Source: Aquibaculum sediminis
GTDB taxonomy: Bacteria > Pseudomonadota > Alphaproteobacteria > Kiloniellales > DSM-21159
Assembly (NCBI RefSeq): GCF_040712085.1
Contig: NZ_JBFCVK010000002.1
Location: 372,001 to 436,000 of the forward strand
Direction of reading: 5' to 3'
DNA length: 64,000 nucleotides
Below are positions 1 through 7,750 of this stretch, in pieces; within the stretch, counting starts at the first letter, position 1; each line of letters starts with the position of its first letter. Under the pieces are notes generated by a model. That model was not told where the DNA came from. It was given only the letters and a program-made list of their open reading frames with translations, and did no database searches. The translations under genes were made by a program, and so were the position numbers.

Positions 1-1
1 G

Positions 2-514
2 GAGGTGCGGGTGCCGCGCAGTCATCTGCTGGCCGACGCCGGAGAGTTCGGCAAGCTGATGCAGGCCTTCAACCTGGAGCGCTGCGGCAACGCCACCATG
101 TCGCTGGGTCTCGCCGCCGGGGCGCTGGAGCAGGTTCTGGACTACGTTCAGGATCGCGAGCAGTTCGGCAAGCCCATCGTGGACTTCCAGGCGGTGCAGC
201 TCCGCCTGGCCGAGATGGCGACCAGAGTGGAAGCCAGCCGGCTCCTGATTCACCGCGCCGCGGCCGTGCCGCCCGGCAGCTTTCCCGAGGCGCAGCAGGC
301 GGCCGTTGCCAAGTGCTTCGCCAACGAGATGGTGCGTGAGGTGGCCGGTGCCGGGGTGCAGCTCATGGGTGGCTACGGCTATGCCAAGGAGTACGGCATG
401 GAGCAGCGCCTGCGCGACGCCTGGGGCTGGGGCATCGCCGGCGGCACCGTCGACATCCAGAAGATCAACATCGCTGCCGGCCTGGTCGGCCGCCGCTTCG
501 ATCAGCGACGCTGA
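2..514 (+). CDS. Acyl-CoA dehydrogenase, C-terminal part (5' end outside window)
   Basis: The reading frame is open from the first bases and ends at TGA 512-514, so this is the C-terminal ~170 residues of a longer protein. It begins in the VRVP segment that in acyl-CoA dehydrogenases precedes the C-terminal helical domain, and continues with YVQDREQFGKPI, LAEMATRVEASRLL and a late GVQLMGGYGYAKEYGMEQ stretch, all typical of the FAD-binding four-helix domain. It should oxidise an acyl-CoA thioester to the enoyl-CoA with electrons passed to ETF. Substrate cannot be told from this part. The next gene is 411 bp away and probably has its own promoter. Confidence 0.93.
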   Translation, partial: EVRVPRSHLLADAGEFGKLMQAFNLERCGNATMSLGLAAGALEQVLDYVQDREQFGKPIVDFQAVQLRLAEMATRVEASRLLIHRAAAVPPGSFPEAQQAAVAKCFANEMVREVAGAGVQLMGGYGYAKEYGMEQRLRDAWGWGIAGGTVDIQKINIAAGLVGRRFDQRR

Positions 515-620
515 TGCTGTCGTGGGGGGTAGGATGACGACACTGTTCCCGCACCGGTCTGCAGCTGCCTGGTCCGCGCGTGCCTGTTTTGGCCGAGGCC
601 GTGCGGCTGGCTCGGCGCTG

Positions 621-657
621 TTGACAGCCGACCTACCCGGCGATGTGATGCATCACA
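621..657 (+). promoter_or_regulatory. Candidate promoter with overlapping palindromic operator upstream of the Liv operon
   Basis: TTGACA at 621-626 is followed after 17 bp by TGTGAT (644-649, four of six matches to TATAAT). That -10 lies inside a perfect 14-bp palindrome TGTGATGCATCACA (644-657). A repressor bound there would block RNA polymerase. The core GTGAT-NN-ATCAC recurs at 39954-39965 beside a FadR-type GntR gene. The rest of the 411-bp gap 515-925 holds only the doubtful small ORF at 701-889 and the ribosome site of the next gene. Confidence 0.5.
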
Positions 658-700
658 CATCAGAACCAAAAGATTCTGTGTCGAAGAGGGGGGAGGCAGC

Positions 701-889
701 GTGAGACGTCCTGCGGAAGTTGTCGCCCTGACGATACCAGCAGTCCTGGGATGCGCCCTGTCCCGGCCCGCCCTGTCTGAGCCCACCCTCTCTCAGTCCC
801 ACGGCCAAGCCTTGCCGTATTCATCCCTTTCCCGACAGCGCATCGCTTCACGATGCCGGACACAGGCGGCCGGAGAAGCCGTCCTTTGA
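701..889 (+). CDS. Possible 62-aa leader or small exported protein
   Basis: GTG start at 701 preceded by a strong GGGAGG (690-695) at good spacing. The product starts MRRPAEVVALTIPAVLGCAL, faintly like a signal peptide, and then becomes Ser/Arg-rich with no domain I recognise. It lies between the candidate promoter and the binding-protein gene at 926, so it could be a translated leader. It could equally be chance in GC-rich DNA; the only support is the ribosome site and position. Confidence 0.2.
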   Translation: MRRPAEVVALTIPAVLGCALSRPALSEPTLSQSHGQALPYSSLSRQRIASRCRTQAAGEAVL

Positions 890-925
890 CCCCAAACAAT
901 CGCAACTGCACTGGAGGAACGAGTT

Positions 926-2065
926 ATGAGACGTGAATTGCTTGGACTGGCAGCAGCCAGTCTGGTGGCCTTCGCCGCCGCGGACAGCCGTGCCGAGGAT
1001 CCGGAAAAGTTCACCATTGGCGCCATCCTGGCGATGAGCGGCAGCGGTGACTGGTACGGCAAGGTCATGAGCGCCGGCATCGAACTGGCGGTCGAGGAGA
1101 TCAACGCCGAGGGCGGCATCGACGGCATCCCCCTGGAAGCGGTCTTCGAGGACCACAAGAGCGGCATCGCCCGCGAGGGCGTGAATGCGATCAACCGCCT
1201 GATCAACATGCACGACGTGCAGGCGGTCTTCTCATCCTTCTCGCCGCCCACCATCGCCATCGCCCCCATCGCCGACGAGCAGGGCATTCTTGTGGTCAAC
1301 GGCGGCGGTGTCAGCACCGCCATGGTCGGTATCTCCGATAACCTCTTCCACAACCGCTCGCTGGCCTCGGATCTGGGACGTGCCGCGGTGAGCTTCGCCG
1401 ACGATGAGGGTTGGAGTCGCATGGCGCAGATCGCATGGCGCACTGACGCCGGCGAAAGCATCATTTCCGAGGTCGAGCCCTATTGGGAAGAGCTGGGCGG
1501 CGAAGTGGTCGCGACCGAGTGGATGGACCAGGGTGCGACCAACATCGACACCCAGATCGCCAAGATGCGCTCCGCCGATCCGGACTTCCTGGCGCTCTGG
1601 CTCTTCAGCCCGGATCCCGGCATGGCCATGCGCCGCGCGCGGGAGTTCGGCATCGACGTGCCGGTGGTCGGCGTGGAGTACACCGCCGACGTTGCCGAGA
1701 TCGGCGGCGATCACATGGAGGGTTACTACTACACCTCCGACTACTTCACCCCGACCGACGACTGGTCGCAGCGCTTCCAGGAAGCCTATCGCGAGCGCTA
1801 CGGCGAAGATCCGGAGTTCTACGCAGCCAACTACTATGAAGGCGTCTACCTGATTGCGGAAGCGATCCGCCGCGCCCGGGCCCAAGGCGGCGACTACTAC
1901 GATGGTGCCAACCTTGCGCGCATCATCCACGAGCAGCCGACCTATCCTAGCGTCTACGGCGGCGAGATGACCTTCCAGGATAACGGCGTCGCCCAGAAGC
2001 GCGTTGCCCTTTTCCAGATCCAGGACGGTGAGAGCGAGTTCCAGCGGTACCTGGACCTCGAATAA
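926..2065 (+). CDS. livJ: ABC transporter substrate-binding protein, branched-chain amino acid type
   Basis: A 379-aa periplasmic binding protein of the Leu/Ile/Val (type I fold) family. The signal peptide is MRRELLGLAAASLVAFAAAD with cleavage near SRA-ED; the mature protein opens with FTIGAILAMSGSGDWYGK and carries the family segments GIELAVEEINAEGG and DVQAVFSSFSPPTIAIAPIA. Start ATG 926 has TGGAGGA upstream. It is the first gene of a five-frame operon with LivH, LivM-LivG, LivF, a cyclase and an SDR. In this family the ligand may be an amino acid, amide, urea or aromatic acid; the two enzymes at the operon end make a non-amino-acid ligand plausible (inference). Confidence 0.92.
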   Translation: MRRELLGLAAASLVAFAAADSRAEDPEKFTIGAILAMSGSGDWYGKVMSAGIELAVEEINAEGGIDGIPLEAVFEDHKSGIAREGVNAINRLINMHDVQAVFSSFSPPTIAIAPIADEQGILVVNGGGVSTAMVGISDNLFHNRSLASDLGRAAVSFADDEGWSRMAQIAWRTDAGESIISEVEPYWEELGGEVVATEWMDQGATNIDTQIAKMRSADPDFLALWLFSPDPGMAMRRAREFGIDVPVVGVEYTADVAEIGGDHMEGYYYTSDYFTPTDDWSQRFQEAYRERYGEDPEFYAANYYEGVYLIAEAIRRARAQGGDYYDGANLARIIHEQPTYPSVYGGEMTFQDNGVAQKRVALFQIQDGESEFQRYLDLE

Positions 2066-2081
2066 ACCCCTCTGCTTGACC

Positions 2082-2114
2082 GCACCCGGAGCGGCCAAAG
2101 GCTGCTCCGGGTGC
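2082..2114 (+). terminator. Intercistronic hairpin after the binding-protein gene
   Basis: Perfect 11-bp inverted repeat: left arm 2082-2092, 11-nt loop, right arm 2104-2114 (GCACCCGGAGC / GCTCCGGGTGC), 17 bp after the binding-protein stop and 23 bp before livH. No T-run follows. As after malE in enteric bacteria, such a hairpin may protect the upstream mRNA or attenuate readthrough so that more binding protein than permease is made. Confidence 0.6.
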
Positions 2115-2136
2115 CTCCTACCTCGGAGCCTGCGCG

Positions 2137-3009
2137 ATGGATCTCGCCCTGCAGCTTCTCGTCAACGGAGTCATCACCGGCAGCCATTACGCGCTGCTCG
2201 GCGTCGGCTTCGGCATCATCTTCGCCACCACACGGATCGTGCACTTCGCCTACGGCCCGATTTTCACGGTGGCGGCCTATATGGCCTGGTACTCGGCAGC
2301 GATGCTGGGCTTGCCGATCCCGGTGGCTCTGCTGATCGCCATACTGGCGGCCGTGCTGCTGGGTGTGGGCAGCTACGTGCTGCTCTACGAGCCCTTCGAG
2401 AAGCGCCAGGCGCCCCACCTCGTGCCGCTGATCGCCTCACTCGGCCTCTACATCGTGCTGGAGAACCTGGTCGGCATCATCTTCGGCTCCGGCGTTCGGG
2501 TGGTGCGGGAATTCAGTAACGGCATCCACTTCATGGGCCCGGTCTTCTTCACCACCATTCACATTTGGCAAGTGGTGGTCCTGGTGGTGCTCGGCGGGGC
2601 GCTGGCCGTCTTCCTGCGCTGGACCAGCTATGGCAAGGCCGTGCTGGCCATGACCGACAATCCCGAAATGGCCCGGGTCATCGGCATCGACACCCGCAAG
2701 GTGGCGATCCTGGTCTTCGCCATCGGCTCGGCCATCTCCGCCCCCTCGGCCGTGTTGATCCTGCTCAAGGACGGCGCCACCACGCACATGGGCTTCCTTG
2801 CCGTCTTCATGGCCTTCGTCGCCGTCATCGTCGGCGGCATCGGATCCATCAAGGGCGCGGTGCTCGGCGGGTTTGCTCTGGGCATGGTGGAGAGTCTGGG
2901 CATGCTGCGCATTCCCACGGAATGGCAGAGTTCCATCGCCTTCATGCTGCTCTTCCTGGTGGTGCTGTTGCGGCCCCAGGGCCTCTTCGGCGCAGCGATG
3001 CGACGGTAA
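2137..3009 (+). CDS. livH: Branched-chain amino acid type ABC permease LivH
   Basis: A 290-aa integral membrane protein starting MDLALQLLVNGVITGSHYAL, the standard LivH opening, with about eight hydrophobic segments and the conserved loop GKAVLAMTDNPEMARVIGID that contacts the ATPase. It ends with LLRPQGLFG, as usual for LivH/LivM. It forms the membrane channel together with the LivM domain of the next gene. Length is normal. Start ATG 2137 has only a weak ribosome site. Confidence 0.93.
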   Translation: MDLALQLLVNGVITGSHYALLGVGFGIIFATTRIVHFAYGPIFTVAAYMAWYSAAMLGLPIPVALLIAILAAVLLGVGSYVLLYEPFEKRQAPHLVPLIASLGLYIVLENLVGIIFGSGVRVVREFSNGIHFMGPVFFTTIHIWQVVVLVVLGGALAVFLRWTSYGKAVLAMTDNPEMARVIGIDTRKVAILVFAIGSAISAPSAVLILLKDGATTHMGFLAVFMAFVAVIVGGIGSIKGAVLGGFALGMVESLGMLRIPTEWQSSIAFMLLFLVVLLRPQGLFGAAMRR

Positions 3010-3026
3010 GGGGGAACGCCGCAGCA

Positions 3027-4730
3027 ATGGACTATATCCTACACATTCTCGTCATGGCGTCGCTCTATGTGATCCTGGCGACATCCTTCAATCTGTTGAT
3101 TGGTTTTGCGGGGCTTTTTGCCCTGTCCCATGCCGCCTTCTATGCTCTGGGTGCCTATGTCACGGCGATCTTGACCACCAGCCTGGGGGTGCCCTTTCCC
3201 ATCCCGTTGATCGCGGGTGTGGCCTTCGTGGCCGCAGTTGGCGTTCTGGTCGCGTTGCCGGCGATCCGCGTGTCGGGCGAGTATCTTGTCATCATATCCC
3301 TGGCGCTGCAGATCATCGTGGTCGAGGTGATCCTGAACTGGCGCGGCCTGACCGGGGGCGGCGACGGCATCGCGGGCATTCCCAACATCACGATCTTCGG
3401 CGGACGCTTGTCCTCTCCGGGGACCTTCCTGCCGCTGGCCATTGTTTTTGCCGCGGGCTGCTTCTGGATCGCCTGGCGGCTGGCTCACTCGCCTTTCGGG
3501 CGGGCCTTGCGGGCGATGCGCGAAAACGCCTCCGCCGCCCAGGCCTGCGGCAAGGACCTCGTCTACATGAAGCTGACCGTTTTCGCGTTTGCCGCCGGGC
3601 TGGCGTCGATCGCGGGCGGCCTCTACGCCCACTACTTCAACTATGTGGGCCCCGACGGCTTCACCATCGACGAGACGATCTACATCCTGGCCATGGTGAT
3701 CCTTGGCGGCACCGGAAATCTCTGGGGTTCCGTTGTGGGCGCCCTGGTGCTGGTGGGACTGCCCGAGGCCCTGAAGTTCATCAACATGCCGGTGGACATC
3801 GCGGACAAGGCGCGGCTGGTGATCTATGGCGCCCTGCTGATCCTGATCCTGCGCATCCGTCCCGAAGGCATCCTGCCGGAGCCGCAATCGCGCAGCGTCA
3901 CGGCCACGGCCACGGCCGGCGGGTCTCAAGGCATGGCGCAGAAAACCCTGCTGAGCGCCGAAGGCAGCGCGGATGCCCAGCCCATCCTGGAAGGCCGCGG
4001 CCTGCACAAGTCCTTCGGCGGCATCACGGCGGTTTCGGGCTTCGACATCGTCATGCGGCGCGGTCAGGTGACCGGCCTGATCGGGCCGAACGGTGCCGGC
4101 AAGACCACCGCCTTCAATCTCCTGACCGGCTTCCTCAAGCCGGACAGGGGCGAGATCCGCTACAAGGACAAGTCGATCGCCGGGCTCAAGCCGCATCAGA
4201 TCGTTGGCGCCGGCGTCGCTCGCTCCTTCCAGGACCTGCGGCTTTTCACCAAGATGACGGTGCTGGAGAACGTGGTGGTGGCCCTGCCGCGCCAGTCCGG
4301 GGACAATGTGTTCAAGGCCTACTTCGCACCGCGCCAGGTGGCGCGCGAGGAACGCGAGAACGCCGAACGGGCCATGGAGGTGCTGCGCTTCGTCGGGCTG
4401 GAGGACAAGGCCGACGAGCGGGCGGAGAACCTCTCCTACGCCGAGGAGAAGCTGCTGGTGGTGGCGCGTCTCTTGGCCACGGGGGCGGAAGTGCTGCTGT
4501 TCGACGAACCGCTCTCCGGCCTCGACGGCAATGCGCTGCAGGAGATCTTCCCGGTGATCCGCCGCCTGGCGGAAGAGGGCAAGACGATTTGCATCATCGA
4601 GCACAATCTGGACGTCATCAAATCGCTCTGCGACACCGTCTACTTCCTCGATGAGGGGCACACCATGGCGGTGGGCACGCCCAACGAACTGATGAACGAT
4701 CCGGAACTCGCCGAGAGGTACTTCAAATGA
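3027..4730 (+). CDS. livM: Fused LivM permease - LivG ATPase
   Basis: One uninterrupted 567-aa frame joins two subunits. Residues 1-~290 are LivM: start MDYILHILVMASLYVILATS, multiple membrane helices, and the loop GRALRAMRENASAAQACGKD. A ~30-residue Ala/Thr/Gly-rich linker leads to the ATPase from ~residue 319 (ILEGRGLHKSFGGITAVSGF), with Walker A GPNGAGKTT (~352-360), Q-loop SFQDLRLF, Walker B VLLFDEP and the switch His in IIEHN. The signature segment reads LSYAEEKLL, lacking the usual LSxGQ glycine and glutamine. I chose ATG 3027, 17 bp after livH, because residues from there match LivM; the longer open frame upstream overlaps livH. The 3' end overlaps livF by ATGA. LivM-LivG fusions are known in alphaproteobacteria. 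Confidence 0.92.
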   Translation: MDYILHILVMASLYVILATSFNLLIGFAGLFALSHAAFYALGAYVTAILTTSLGVPFPIPLIAGVAFVAAVGVLVALPAIRVSGEYLVIISLALQIIVVEVILNWRGLTGGGDGIAGIPNITIFGGRLSSPGTFLPLAIVFAAGCFWIAWRLAHSPFGRALRAMRENASAAQACGKDLVYMKLTVFAFAAGLASIAGGLYAHYFNYVGPDGFTIDETIYILAMVILGGTGNLWGSVVGALVLVGLPEALKFINMPVDIADKARLVIYGALLILILRIRPEGILPEPQSRSVTATATAGGSQGMAQKTLLSAEGSADAQPILEGRGLHKSFGGITAVSGFDIVMRRGQVTGLIGPNGAGKTTAFNLLTGFLKPDRGEIRYKDKSIAGLKPHQIVGAGVARSFQDLRLFTKMTVLENVVVALPRQSGDNVFKAYFAPRQVAREERENAERAMEVLRFVGLEDKADERAENLSYAEEKLLVVARLLATGAEVLLFDEPLSGLDGNALQEIFPVIRRLAEEGKTICIIEHNLDVIKSLCDTVYFLDEGHTMAVGTPNELMNDPELAERYFK

Positions 4731-5437
4731 GCACGGCGATCCTGGAAGCGCGCGATCTCTGTGCCGGCTACGGCAAAAAGCAGATCGTCAACGGCGTCAG
4801 CCTGACCCTCAACAAGGGCGAGGTGTTGCTGATCCTCGGGCACAACGGGGCGGGCAAGACCACCTTCGTGCGGGCGCTCTTCGGCCTGATGACGCCGATG
4901 TCCGGCCAGGTCTTCTACGAGGGCACGGAGATCACCGGGCGCAAGCCCGCCGCCAACGTGGCCAACGGCATTGCCTTCGTGCCGCAGGGCCACGGCATTT
5001 TCCGCAGCCTGTCGGTGCGCGACAATCTGGAACTTGGCGGCTTCGTCGAGCCCGACAAGTCGGTGCTGCCGCAGCGCCTGGAGCAGATCAACGGCCTCTT
5101 TCCGATCCTCAAGGAGCGGGCGAGCCAGACCGCGGGCACCCTGTCCGGCGGCCAGCAGCAGATGCTGGCCATCGGCATGGCGCTGATGCACGAGCCGCGG
5201 GTGTTGATCCTGGACGAGCCCTCGATCGGGCTGGCGCCCAATCTGGTGGAGCGGGTGATGAGCAGCATCACCGAGATCAACCAGCGCTTCGGCACCTCGA
5301 TCCTGATCATTGAGCAGAATGTGCCCCTGTCCCTGCCCATCGCGCACCGTGCCGCGGTGATCAAGACCGGGGAGGTGGTCTACGAGGGCGCGCCGGAGCC
5401 GCTGCAGGACCACGTCAAGCTGATGCAGCTCTTCTGA
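4727..5437 (+). CDS. livF: Branched-chain amino acid type ABC ATPase LivF
   Basis: A 236-aa ATPase with Walker A GHNGAGKTT, FVPQGHGIF Q-loop, a canonical signature LSGGQQQMLAIG, Walker B VLILDEPSIGLAP and switch region LIIEQN. It starts within the stop of the preceding gene (ATGA overlap), so the two are translationally coupled. It pairs with the fused LivG domain as the second nucleotide-binding subunit. Together with the non-canonical LivG signature this suggests one consensus and one possibly degenerate ATP site. Confidence 0.94.
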   Translation: MSTAILEARDLCAGYGKKQIVNGVSLTLNKGEVLLILGHNGAGKTTFVRALFGLMTPMSGQVFYEGTEITGRKPAANVANGIAFVPQGHGIFRSLSVRDNLELGGFVEPDKSVLPQRLEQINGLFPILKERASQTAGTLSGGQQQMLAIGMALMHEPRVLILDEPSIGLAPNLVERVMSSITEINQRFGTSILIIEQNVPLSLPIAHRAAVIKTGEVVYEGAPEPLQDHVKLMQLF

Positions 5438-5459
5438 GCCGAGAGGAAGGAAGCAAATC

Positions 5460-6509
5460 ATGACCCAACGTTGGAAGAATCGTCCGGAGGGTTCGAACTG
5501 GGGTGACTTCGGCCCGGACGACGAACTGGGCCGCCTCAACCTGCTCACGCCCGAGCGGGTGAAGCGCGCGGTCGGCGAGGTCCGGGAGGGGCGGACCTTC
5601 TGCCTGTCGCTGCCGCTGGACTATCCCGGTGGCAATCTGCTCAACCCGCGCCGCCATCCGCCACGGCGCTTCGCGACGGTGCGCGAGGGCAAGCCGAACT
5701 ACAACTACCCCCTGACCTGGGAAGAGGCGCCCTTCACCGACGTCATCAGCGACGATGCGGTGCTGCTCCACACCCAGTATTCCAGCCAGTGGGACGCGCT
5801 CAGCCACGTCGGCGCGCTCTTCGACGCTGATGGCGACGGCGAGGCGGAGGTCGTCTACTACAACGGCTGGCGTGGCGGCGAGGACGTGATCGGCCCGGCC
5901 AATGCCCATGAGCATGCCGAATCGGGCGCCTGTTCGCCCTTTGAAGGCGTTGAAGCCAAGCGTTTGGGCATCGACAAGATGGCCGCCAAGGTGGTGCAGG
6001 GCCGCGGTGTGCTGGTCGATCTGCGTCACCATCTCGGCGATGAGCGCACCAGGGTTGACTACGACACGCTCATGCGCGTCATGGAGGCCGACGGCGTGAG
6101 CGTGGAGGAGGGCGACCTGCTCTGCCTGCACACCGGCTTCGCCGACGTCATCCTGGGCATGCAGCGCAAGCCTGACCTGGAGCGGCTGAACCGCTCCTGT
6201 GCGGCCCTGGACGGGCGGGACAAGCGGCTGCAGCAGTGGATCGCCGACAGCGGTGTCGCCTGCATCATCGCCGACAACTATGCGGTGGAGGACTACCCCT
6301 CCGCGCCGGGCGAGGGGCGGCACGCCGCCTTGCCGCTGCATGAGCTCTGCCTCTTCAAGCTGGGCATCCACCTGGGCGAGCTCTGGTACCTGAGCGAGCT
6401 TGCCGCCTGGCTGCGTGACAACCAGCGCAACCGCTTCTTCTTGACCGCACCGCCGCTGCGCCTGCCCGGCGCGGTGGGCTCGCCGGCCCAGCCGGTCGCC
6501 ACGGTGTGA
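5460..6509 (+). CDS. Cyclase family protein (kynurenine formamidase-like metal hydrolase fold)
   Basis: A 349-aa protein of the cyclase family (Pfam PF04199), long-form subgroup. The N-terminus GSNWGDFGPDDELGRLNLLT and the metal-site segment QYSSQWDALSHVG (~residues 104-116) are characteristic; canonical members have HxGTHxDxPxH here, and this protein keeps the Asp and final His with Gln/Ser in place of other ligands, as long-form members often do. It lies 22 bp after livF with GAGGAAGG upstream of ATG 5460, so it is in the Liv operon. Characterised relatives hydrolyse amides or lactones (N-formylkynurenine, isatin). The substrate here is unknown but probably related to the imported ligand. 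Confidence 0.82.
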   Translation: MTQRWKNRPEGSNWGDFGPDDELGRLNLLTPERVKRAVGEVREGRTFCLSLPLDYPGGNLLNPRRHPPRRFATVREGKPNYNYPLTWEEAPFTDVISDDAVLLHTQYSSQWDALSHVGALFDADGDGEAEVVYYNGWRGGEDVIGPANAHEHAESGACSPFEGVEAKRLGIDKMAAKVVQGRGVLVDLRHHLGDERTRVDYDTLMRVMEADGVSVEEGDLLCLHTGFADVILGMQRKPDLERLNRSCAALDGRDKRLQQWIADSGVACIIADNYAVEDYPSAPGEGRHAALPLHELCLFKLGIHLGELWYLSELAAWLRDNQRNRFFLTAPPLRLPGAVGSPAQPVATV

Positions 6510-6540
6510 TCGCGAACACTGCGAGGAAGGGAGCCAAAGG

Positions 6541-7629
6541 ATGAGCCGCAAGACCGTTCTGGTGGCCGGTGCGCTGGGCCTGCTCGGCCGAGCCGCTGTC
6601 GAGCACTTCGAGAGCCTGGGCGAGTGGGACGTCATCAGCGTGTCGCGCCGCGCGCCCAACTTCCCCACCAAGGCGCGCTTTCTCTCCGTCGACCTGACCG
6701 ACCGGGCCGCCTGCGAGGCGGCCTTCGGGTCGCTGTCGGACGTGACCCATGTGGTCTATGCCGCACTTTACGAGAAGCCGGACCTGATCGCCGGCTGGCG
6801 CGACAAGGAGCAGATGGCGGTCAATCTGATCATGCTGCAGAACCTGCTGGAACCGCTCGAGGCCGCTGCGCCGAAGCTGCAGCACGTCTCCCTGCTGCAG
6901 GGGGCCAAGGCCTATGGTGTGCACATCGAGCCGGCGCCGGTGCCCACCAAGGAACGCTGGCCGCGCCATCCGCACGAGAACTTCTACTGGCTGCAGGAGG
7001 ACTGGATCCGCGCGCGCCAGCAGGGCAAGGACTGGAGCTTCACGATCTTCCGGCCGCAGGCGGTGCTGGGCTTTGCCCACGGCAGCCCGATGAACGCGGT
7101 TGCGGCCATCGGCGCCTACGCCGCACTGCGCCGCAAGCAGGGCCTGCCGCTGGCCTTCCCCGGCGGCACGGGCGAGCGGGTCAATGAGGCCACGGACTCC
7201 CGCCTCGTCGCCCGGGCCATGGCCTGGGCCGCCGAAGCGCCGGTGGCGGCCAATGAGACCTACAACCTCCACAACGGCGATGCCCTGGTCTGGCAGCACC
7301 TCTTCCCGCGCGTGGCCGAGGTTTTCGGCATGGAGTACGCGCCCGTGCCCGAGGCCCAGCGCCTGGAAACCGAAATGCCCAAGCAGGAAGGCCTCTGGGC
7401 GGAGATCGCGGCCGAACACGGGCTTGTGGAGCCCTCGCTGCAGCGTCTGGTCGGCAGTTCCTGGGCCTTCACCGACCGCACCTTCGGCCACGGTCATGCC
7501 AACCCGACGCCGCAGTCACTGAGCACCATCAAGATCCGCAGCCACGGCTTCCATGACTGCCTGGACACCGAAGACGCTTTGGCCTGGTGGCTGCAACGCA
7601 TGCAGCGCGAGCGCCTGCTGCCGGGGTGA
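6541..7629 (+). CDS. PRISE-type SDR (progesterone 5-beta-reductase/iridoid synthase-like)
   Basis: A 362-aa short-chain dehydrogenase with the Rossmann motif VAGALGLLG at the N-terminus, SRRAP for NADP phosphate recognition, and then the PRISE family blocks SLLQGAKAYG, HENFYWLQEDWI and WSFTIFRPQAVLGF followed by SPMN. These match the family that reduces enone double bonds, with the active-site Tyr in the NFYW block. It is the last gene of the Liv operon, 31 bp after the cyclase-family gene with GAGGAAGG before ATG. Some annotations call this family NAD-dependent epimerase. The substrate is unknown. Confidence 0.8.
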   Translation: MSRKTVLVAGALGLLGRAAVEHFESLGEWDVISVSRRAPNFPTKARFLSVDLTDRAACEAAFGSLSDVTHVVYAALYEKPDLIAGWRDKEQMAVNLIMLQNLLEPLEAAAPKLQHVSLLQGAKAYGVHIEPAPVPTKERWPRHPHENFYWLQEDWIRARQQGKDWSFTIFRPQAVLGFAHGSPMNAVAAIGAYAALRRKQGLPLAFPGGTGERVNEATDSRLVARAMAWAAEAPVAANETYNLHNGDALVWQHLFPRVAEVFGMEYAPVPEAQRLETEMPKQEGLWAEIAAEHGLVEPSLQRLVGSSWAFTDRTFGHGHANPTPQSLSTIKIRSHGFHDCLDTEDALAWWLQRMQRERLLPG

Positions 7630-7636
7630 TGCAGCT

Positions 7637-7673
7637 GAGTCAGAAAGTATCGAGATACGATACTTTTTGACTC
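7637..7673 (+). terminator. Hairpin closing the Liv-cyclase-PRISE operon
   Basis: Arms 7637-7652 and 7658-7673 form a 16-bp stem (one G-U pair in RNA) with a 5-nt loop, starting 8 bp after the PRISE stop. The right arm contains CTTTTT but no T-run follows the stem. It could be the operon terminator, or, being AT-rich and upstream of an IclR gene, an operator. Confidence 0.55.
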
Positions 7674-7706
7674 ACTCTAAGATCCCTGTGGAATTTTGTT
7701 GAGCTA

Positions 7707-7747
7707 ATCACGCTTCTTCCCTAGCGTGATGTCTCGACAGGCGAGAC
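7707..7747. promoter_or_regulatory. Two inverted repeats in front of the IclR gene
   Basis: ATCACGC (7707-7713) is repeated in inverse at 7724-7730, and GTCTCG (7731-7736) is repeated in inverse at 7742-7747, directly before the start region of the IclR gene. IclR-type regulators commonly control their own promoter through such palindromes. Function is inferred from position only. Confidence 0.3.
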
Positions 7748-7750
7748 AGG

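Noticed and set aside
2565..3026. Long frame running from 2565 into livM
   Set aside because: This part overlaps livH in another frame and shows no family similarity; LivM similarity begins at ATG 3027.
3039..4661. 540-codon minus-strand frame under livM-livG
   Set aside because: His/Gln/Arg-rich translation with no domain, typical of the antisense of a GC-rich gene.
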